The translations under genes and the position numbers were made by a program. Below, in pieces: positions 1 through 9,600 of a stretch of DNA of 64,000 nucleotides. Under the pieces are notes generated by a model, which saw only the letters and a program-made list of their open reading frames with translations, did no database searches and was not told where the DNA came from. Positions within the stretch are counted from its first letter, which is position 1; each line of letters starts with the position of its first letter. The stretch covers positions 17,794,001 to 17,858,000 of the forward strand of contig CM114273.1 of the NCBI GenBank assembly GCA_050084515.1. The letters run 5' to 3'. Source of the stretch: Blasia pusilla. Taxonomy: Eukaryota; Marchantiophyta; Marchantiopsida; Blasiales.

Positions 1-628
1 TGAATTGTCGTTTTTTGTTTCTAGTCAATAGATTTGACCACTCCTCAAAAGGAGGCAGAACTATTGAAGAATCAGAAAGTACTACATGAAGAAGAGAAGT
101 GCACGTAGGTCAGGGAAGCTTACTGGGACGTGTTATCAATGTAACAATTTTGAACCCCAAACTTAATTTCACATACCACACCCTAATGGGGAGATTGGAC
201 AAATTTCCATTCCAACCCCGAAAGTCCTCAAGTCACCCGTGGGTTCTCATTTCATTTGACGCCAATGGGAACAGGAGCTTTAGCTTGCAGACAGCTAGTG
301 TACAGAGTGTTTGAACAGGTACCGCAAAAATTGAAATGCAGATAGCACCTCACAAGGAAACTGAAAGACCATAAAGACTGTCATTTCCGGCGTGCAGGGC
401 CATACGGAGGATACAGCAACAGGACTATCGCTATCTAATAGGATAGGACAAGGGAACCTAACACATGAGAATTCGTTACCTTTGAATTGATTTGATCACT
501 ACTTTACTCATATTTTGTCATTTGAGATGCGACGTTACAATGTTTCCTACATATTAGTGGATTCAAAAATTCCCTTTCAATAGTTTTAAAAATTTTGGTT
601 TGAGCAAGAAGCTTATGAGCACAAAGGG

Positions 629-3600
629 TTACTCCTCTGTAGCAACATTAAACTCATCACTCTGTTCCACATGTCGCAACTCGCTTGCAACATTCTCCTC
701 CACATCTGTATCTAATCCATCAACATCTACTTCTTCATCATCACCTCTGGACTGCAAAAAGTGAGCATCAGCAAATTGATCAATTGCACTGAACACTGAC
801 CAATTTATGGTTTATAAAAAGTGTACATAGGGTCCCCCAATAAACCATCTAACCTGTTCCCACTCTTTTTAAGGGCATTCAAGATTAATCAGAAACAGTC
901 TTCACATCAATGTCAATGTTTAAATGACAGGTACAAACCGTAAAGTATCGAGTAGGATTGCAACTCCCATGAGAAAAGCCTCCATCCTTGTGATATGAAA
1001 GCCCAACACTGATAGTCCTCATTGCAATCACACGATCTGGTTCATCTCCTGCAGTACTGTGATCCTCCCCTAACTCTGATTCGGGTTGAAAGTCTCCAGC
1101 ATGGGCAGCTAGACCTGTAGAAGGCAGATTCAACCTTACATCACGACTTCTCACCTGGAAAAAGCACAGGCCGCGGCACAGACGTTTGCTAAATTTAGTG
1201 ATCTGCCACAGCCGTGATTGGATCCAGAGGACTATTCTCCATAAGTTGCAAGAGGGCCCGATTTTCAATCCCCCACAAGGCACTGGAGTCTTATTGTACA
1301 TTGCTAGTACTAACCATTCGCTTTTGACCGGTGGAAAAGCAATTACACATCACAAATGTGTGCGGAGAACATTTCCATCTACTTTCAATCCACATGAGGA
1401 CTGTAAGTGAAAGCTTGTAACTTCTCTTGATGCTTGATCCTCTGGCCATTCACCATTTTCTTTTACACTTCCAAGTGAAGGTCACTCACTGAAATGAAAT
1501 CATTCCAGGTCCTAGATCAAAGTCAACACCTTAGCTGGTATCTGTGATATAGCATTCACATACTTTGAAGGGTTCCAGATATTGGAAAAAGTAGGATATT
1601 TCTCCCAACAAAATTCTGTGTAAAGACTTCCTAGATCCTAACTCAGGGCAGAGAGTCTGGAGAACACACAAACCACTCAGTAAGCAGGGTGGCATAATTG
1701 TGATAAAACCACGAGTCAATCGCAATACTCCAGCCAAGGAAACCGCACATAGCATTCAACCAATAAAGGGCTGGATGTCTCCACATGCGTACTTCCTTAA
1801 CCCAACACTAAGTCTTCAACAGGCAACCTTTCCCATGTAGCCTTTCCCCTTAGGCGCTCAAGTGCCCTGGCCGGGCACACTGGTGCTTTGGATGGGTATA
1901 CTGCTAGTTTTGCCCCATGCAACTATATCCTGAAAGGCTTGGACAAAAGATTTGTGACTGTAGTCAGTCGAGACAACAAGTTATGTAGAAGCAGAATCAA
2001 GAAGGCCGCTTCTGGAATTCCTTTCGTCTACATTGATGTTGTAATCTGTATTTTGGCGTACTGTAAAATGATTCTTAACAGGGAGGGAAGGAAGGTTCAG
2101 GGAAAGACATGGAGGAGATGCTCACAACTTCATTTCTGTCCTTATCCCACAAGAAATCTAAATGAAGGACTCAGACGCTTGACAAGAGAGTGGAGATTCG
2201 ACCTTCTCAACAGGAGAGCTTCTGAGTGATGTTGAAACGTCACCTTCAGCCCGCCTCTCTTTGCTGGGCCCAACTTCCATTAGTGTGAACATATCCACCT
2301 TTCCAGACTTTTCAATCCCACCTGATGCAATGGACCTTGAGTTGGGTAGGCTGGGACGATCCCCATCCTCTCCCACATTGTTCCTGAAACTACCTCCATT
2401 TTGCTGCATATTTCGGATTGATGCACGTGTCTTTTCTCTGACAGAATGTAGCCTTTTCTTCTTGGCCATTGCAACTTCCGTACTTTCATCATGTTGCTGC
2501 ATGTTGTCTCTGCTGATATGTACCTCATGTACAGCAGGTATATTGAGAGCAGACATACCTTTGTCATAAACAGTTAGATCCAAGCCAGATCAGTGAAGCC
2601 CAAGGACAACTTATCTACTTTCCAATCTGATGTTATTTACATGTCACAAGCATCTACTCCCTTCGTGACAGGAATTAAGATGACTTAATGCTTTATTTGG
2701 TTCAGGTTGGCCCCATCAGAAATCTGCTCGAGGTTTTGTTCAGGTTGGACTCATCAAAAATTTGCTGGAGGAGAAGATACCTGTTCCAGTCATCGTCAGG
2801 GACACCTACTTCATGAAGGCAATTCCATCATTTTGTAAAAGCACTAATGAGTTGTACAGGTAGCTCCCAGAAACAGATTCATACAGGAGATGAAAAAAAT
2901 TTGAATAAATACCAGTTCTCCCGGTAATGTTGCCTTCAGTCTCCATATCTGCAGCTTGACAAGGACCGGTACCTTCAGCATTAGTGCCATTGGAAATGCG
3001 ATCAGGTTCAACGTCACTTAAATTCAAGTAGTCCGAATCATCTGCATGTGTACTCAGCCTATGGCCCTCTTCTGTGGGAAGCTCCTCCACCATCTTGCGC
3101 AGTTTTGACTGTGTCCTGTAAATTAACCAAAAACAATCATGAGCAGAGCATAAAAGGCATGGCCTGATATATTTCTCACCTCTTATAAGCCAAAAGCTGG
3201 AGTGGGATAGGTAAAAACAGCAGAGCAATGATTAACAGTAGTACAAACTACTTCATGACCATCCCGATGAACAAGCGGTCTTTCACCTAAGAAAGAATTA
3301 GAAAATAGACATTTGACCCAGAAGATACAAAGACAATGTTGCAGAGCAGTTCAGCATAAAAACCACTGAGAAAATGAAACCCAGCATACAGGTAAGGAGA
3401 GAGGATTTATACTACTGAGAAGCATTCAGTCTCATGTATTCATTGCAACAGACAACTCGATGACTGCTATTCATGGCAAGTACATCAGTCTGCCGATGAG
3501 CTTACTCCTGGTGGTATTCCAACTCTGATTGGAAAGACCATAAGAAATGGCATATAAAGACTGATGAGTACAGAAAACAACTGGAATGAATTATCCCAAC

Positions 3601-6600
3601 TATTCTGGAAGGAATCTTCCCACATAGACAGAAGTTTTCGATACTTACTTTTTAACCTCTTCTTGAGCACGTGAACAGCGCATATACAATTTGATTATTT
3701 TCTTCATCTTAGAACCCCATCTGCAAAAGATGGATACATTATTAGTAAATTTTAGTGAATTAGACTCCACTTCTAGGCCACAGAAGATAACTACGCGCCT
3801 TGAACCAATAATCAAAGAAGGCCATTTCACAAGATTTCAACAAGATGGAGATTGAATACAATTCTTACCGTTTGTATTCTTCTTGAGAATTGTTCAGCTT
3901 GAGTTCCAGTTCCATGTTTTGGGCTGACAAGATGCTTGTCTCGTCCATCTTCTTTGCCAAATATTTCTGCTTGTTAACAAGTTACAATGGTTTGTAAGAA
4001 AAACAGTTCGGAGATGAGAAGGAGATCACCTGACATGTGCAGTAATCAAATATATGGTCCGCAAGTAAAACCTTCTGGAGATGAGGAGATCACATGACAT
4101 GTGCAGTGACCCAATATCCTGCACAGCACATGCAGATATGCATCTTAACTGACCTCAAGCTTGGAATTCTCGTCTGACAAAGCTTCATTACGAAGCTGCA
4201 CCTGCCGCAACTGCAAATTAAACCATCCAGAGGCTTATTGTTAAAAGTCAAAACAAACAAACAAATTTGAACTCTCACAAATTTCTAACTTCCTATGCCC
4301 AACACCTTTCCAGAACACCATGCAAGCAACAGTATAATCATCTTCACCTGTAAAAACCATGTACATTAGACTCTAGTTAATCAGGCATGGACTTTTGTTT
4401 CAGGCATAGACCATGTCCAGAGACTCTAGTTGGCCTGCCACTTTAGATTCTATATTCTGGTGGAAAAATTTAGAGACTGGGAGGGGTACAGAGGTATGAA
4501 GTGACAGAATACATCTGAAAGAAGGCATACTCTCCCACATAGTATGAATCATTACCACGTAGAGTATTGGTGTGGAGTTTCCAGGTATTAGGCAATAAAC
4601 TTTTAGCAACACTTTCTACCTGACCCAGTTTAGATCCACAAAAGACACTACTAGCCAATGTACCACCATTGGGGAGTGAATTTAGGCTACTGAACATGAG
4701 AAACTGCTCTGAAGGGACCAGCTTGGGAATTTCAGCAGATGTTGTAGCTTCATATATTGCAAACAGGAAGTGCAGAGATGGTACTCGTTAATTAGTGCCT
4801 GTAATAACCTTGTTGCCAGACTCCATGCCCTAGTTGGATGGTGATATAGACTGGGAGGGAGGTAGAATCAAAGAAAAAACCAGATGTTTAGAAAGAGACT
4901 CTCTCACATAGTGTGAATGCTGACAATAATGAGTGTTGGAATCAAGCCTACAGGTTTCAACCAAGTTCCTCTTCACAACACTATATAGACCATGTCTAGA
5001 GACTGTATTCATTAAGTAGTGCCTGCCGTAGCCTTGCGACCATAGACCCCGCGCCCTGGTTGGACGGTGCTTGACCATGTCTAGAGACTCTACTCATTAA
5101 GTAGTGCCTGTCGTAGCCTTGCGACCATAGACTCCGCACCCTGGTTGGACGGTGCTTGACCATGTCTAGAGACTGTACTCATTAAGTAGTGCCTGTCGTA
5201 GCCTTGCGACCATAGACCCCGCGCCCTGGTTGGACGGTGCTTGAGACTGGGATGGGTGTAGAGAGAGAAGCAAGTGAAGAAGGTACCATATGAGAGGAGG
5301 GAGACACTCTCATATAGTGTGAGTGCTGACCAAACAACGTGTTTGTGCGGAGCTTCCAAGTGTCAACCAAGAAACTCTTCACCACACCATCTACTTTACC
5401 TGATTGGGATCCCCAATAGACATTACTTACCAGTGCAGCAGCTTTGGGCAATGAATCAAGCCTACTGAATGTGTTGAACAATTCTGGTACTACCAGCTTA
5501 GCAATATCAGCATATGCTCTTGCTCTGTGTTGTGAATTTTACGCAGGAGACCAAGTAATGACTAGACGTTTCGTCCCCATCGTCACACAAGGCGCAAGAG
5601 TTTAGTTATGTTCCCATCCTGCTTTTCTTATGGTTCAAAGGGATTGCCCCCGTCCTGAACTTGAACTTGAGCCGGGTTCCCAAGCAAGGGGTTCCCCGCA
5701 AATAGTTCTTCAGTTCTGCCCTCTTGGGATATACCGTCAAAAGAGAGAGGTCAGACATTTTCATGGCTTCCTCCGTGCTGTTCTGCTGTGAGCGTTTGCC
5801 CACTGCTTTGGTTATGGTATCCACGAATGCTTTCTCATCTTGCTCCCACAGTTCAGGCCCTACTGGGAGCTTGGAAGCTTGCACAATCTCTTGAACCTTT
5901 TTCGTCCAAGATTTGGCCTGCTTTACGGGTCTTTTTTGGGTCCAGGTTTTCCCCATCACCTCTTTAAGATAGCGATGGGAGTCCATTGTCTCCAGCTGCC
6001 TCTGCCATTTCAACTTGGCAATGTCATGTCTATCCTCCAAGGGTTCCACACCTAGTTCTGATCTCACACCAACTCGGGCTGTTCGTGATGAGGTTGACAT
6101 CATACCCCGAAACGCCTTCAGCTGCACAGCTCCAAGCCTATCCCTTTGTTTGGTGTTGGCATCCCACACTGCTGCCCCATATTCCAGCGAGGGACGAATG
6201 GTATGCAAAATGACACAGCACTTTACTTCTGATGTGATATCCCGGCAGTGTAGGAATCTGGACAGACCGTTCACCTTCTTGTGGCCTTTCTCAGTAGTCT
6301 TCTTAATGTGTGCATCCCACATGCAATCTTCCGAGAATTCTATGACCAGATAGGTGTATGTAGCCACACGGGGGATCTCTTGGTCACCCCAGTACCACTG
6401 TTGGTCTTGGTCCTCCTCCTTGCCATTGAAAATCATCACACCGCACTTCAGTACATTTGCCTCCATGCCCCACATGTCACACCAGATTTTGGTCAGGGAG
6501 ATCATCTCTTGGAGTTTCTCTCCTGTTTCCTCGAGGCCACCAAAGTCATCAGCAAACATGAGGGCAACAATAGAGCTGTTGCCCACCCGTATGCCTAGTC

Positions 6601-9600
6601 CACTATCCACCATTTCTTCCAATAGGGAATTCACAAAAATGTTGAAGAGGGTGGGGGAGAGCGGGCATCCTTGAGCCACTCCTTGCTTGATGTCGAATGT
6701 CCCACTCTTTTGGCCATTCACCAGAACTCTACTCCTTGTGTTCTGATACATCTTCTCCACCACCCTCCACATTTTCCCTCTCAACCCCGCCTTCCACAAG
6801 CTATAAGAATGCCCGTCGCGCCATACAGTGTCGTATGCCTTCTTGAGGTCCAAGAAGATGCAATAGGTGGGTTTCCCCTCTTTTTTCCTACCCTGGATGA
6901 TCTGACTGAAGGTGAAGATGTGGTCCACGCATCCTCGGGCTTGCCGGAAGCCAGCCTGGCCTTCCTTGATGACAGAATTCTCCTCCAGGTACACAAAGAT
7001 CCTATTGTTGAGTATACCGCAGAGGAGCTTCCCGACTACACTCAGCAATGTAATACCCCTGTAGTTTCCAGGGTCTTCTCGCTCACCCTTCTTGAAGAGG
7101 TTCACGATGACTCCCATCCGCCATCTTTGTGGGATGACTTCTGCCCACCAGACCAGGTTGAAGAGACTCACTAGAGATCGAGCCATAGCAGCATCGCCAT
7201 ACTTCAACAGCTCATTCACAAGCTCATCACCACCGCCTGCTTTGTGGTTCACAAGTTCTTCGATCGCTGCTCCCACCTCAGCCAGGGAGAACCAATCATT
7301 ATATGGGTTGCCCAGCTCAACCTCATCATCTGCCTTCCCCCGTTGTATCTTAACAAAATCCTCCACCACCCTCTCGAAGTTCTGCTCTTCAAGGGATGTC
7401 CGAGCAGGCTTCCTGCCTAACTCCTTGTAATGGCCTTCCAACACATGTCGGATCTGTTTAGCCTTGGTCACCATTCCACCGTCTTTTCTCTTCAAGGCCT
7501 TTACGTCGTTTTTGTCCCTGGCCTTGCTCAATTTCTGCACTTCCATCCAGAACTTTTTCTGGTTCTCAGTGAAATTCTCATTGATGGATGAGTATGTGGC
7601 TTGGTTCATTTTCTTTTTGTGCATGCGCACGAGAAGACGGGTTTCCTTGCATAGGGCCACATACTCTGCCCACAAGGATGCATCGTCCCTGGCTTTGGCA
7701 CTTGTGACATACGCTTCCCTTCGTTTGGCAATGGCTGCCTTGAGTTCCAAGGACCACCATTTGACAGCTCTGCCATATATTATCAATTTTCTGCCGACAG
7801 CAATCTCGGCGGCATCTGTCACTCCACGCTCCCACCATGCCAGCACCATGTCCACACTTGTTCTTGTGAACCCAAAGGTCTTGACGGTAGATTCAATGAA
7901 AGTGTCAAATGCCAAGAGATTTTCTTCCAGCTTGCCAATGTATACCTTCTTGTTGCCCTCATCTTGGAAGTCCTCTATCCTCCATTTCTTGATCACTCTC
8001 TTCACTGGTTTGGTCGGGCATTTTAGCTTTTGCTGCAACTCTGTCCAGACCAATGAATGATCTGATCTTCCAATGTCTGTCGCATCCACTGTGATCTTCC
8101 CACTGCGTGTGTAGAGTTCCTCATCCACAGCTATGTAGTCCACAATGGGGCTCTCATTCTCCTTGAAGTTGACCCTAGTCCAAGCCGGGGATCCCACCTT
8201 ATGCCTATCATTCAGTGCCATCAGTTGAAGTTCCCTCAACATCGTGATCAGCCGTGTGCCATTGCCATTCACTCTCACATCTCCAAACATCCCGATCTCC
8301 GCTTGGGGATCAGTGCCTTGCCCCACCCAGCTGTTGAAGTCTCCCAGCAAGACTATGTTCCCCTTTGTCTGGAACCCAAGGCAATCAGTTTTCACACTAT
8401 CAAACGCTGCCTCTGTTACAGCAGCAGATTCACTGTTTGTAGGCATGTAAATACACCCGACAAACATATCCCGCCAGTTGCACTCAGCTCGGACTTTGAC
8501 CCATATGCTGTGTTGATACTCGAGCCCTGTGCTGATGATCTCACACCTGTCCACAATGAAGTCTCTGATGAAGAACCCGACACCCTTCATACCTCTGTTG
8601 TTGTCCCCCTGGGTGCTGCACATCTTTCCAAACCATGCATAGTGTGGTACATGGGGTAACTCCATTAACTTGGTTTCCCAAGTTTCCTGACCCCCGCATA
8701 TATGTATTTGATTTTTCAGCAAAACTTCAGCAACCTCCAGCTGCTTCATTGCATGGGTCAGTCCACAGAAGTTCCAGGTACCCAAACATAGACCTGTCAC
8801 TAAGTAGGATGGGGGTCGGCGGGCACGCTTTTGGCATAGGTGTGGCTGCCTGCGACATGGAACCTCTTCATGTGCAGGCTCTTCATCGCTGGTCCCTTGG
8901 AGAACACTAAAGATATTAGGTGTGTAGATCACCAGCGGTTTTGTGGGGATGGGCCTTTCCTTCAAGCTGGAACCACCCTCGACTACCATAGCTCTCCAGT
9001 TGTAGGCACGTCTCAGATCTTGAGACACCTGGTTTTTGTGGCAAGCCAAGTATTGGCCTCCTCTGCCCTTGATAGACCCCTTGAAGATACATTGATGGCC
9101 ATTCATCATCCGAGTAACCCCAGCAGTAACCAGGAATTCAAAGCCCAAAGCTGCGCACATGATCTTAAATGAGACGAAGTCTATTGTGGGACGTACACCG
9201 AAAATGATCATGTGGAACCGTGGTCTCCTCCTGTAGACCAGATTGAACTCTCTGCCCAGGTCCAAACTCCGGGGAGCCTTTGAGCATCTCACATAAACAT
9301 GCCGGTATTCCCCACGCAGCTTGGGGATGCTGGGCCTTGGTATGCGCCTTTGATAGGTGAACTGATACTCCTCACAAGCTTGGGAGGACGGAGATATATT
9401 GGGCTCAAGGCCGCTGATTATATGTAGAGGTTTGGCAAACAACTGATTTAGGATCTGGAGAGAATGTTTAAGCTCCCAGCCCGAGAGTCCAAACAGGGAC
9501 TCGCTGTCCTATTTGTGCGGAGGGGCTGCCTCCAAGCGGCAGGGTGCCCAAAGAGGGCCCGCTTGTTACCCCCAGAGATCATCACTACCTGCCAAGGTGA

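Noticed and set aside
1531-1755. Possible extra exon of the CCCH gene
   Set aside because: Open on the minus strand but with no convincing borders or family resemblance; an exon somewhere in 1.2-2.1 kb cannot be excluded.
5840-9172. Many plus-strand open frames of 70-200 codons across the LINE
   Set aside because: They are antisense shadows of the LINE coding frame and show no domain features.
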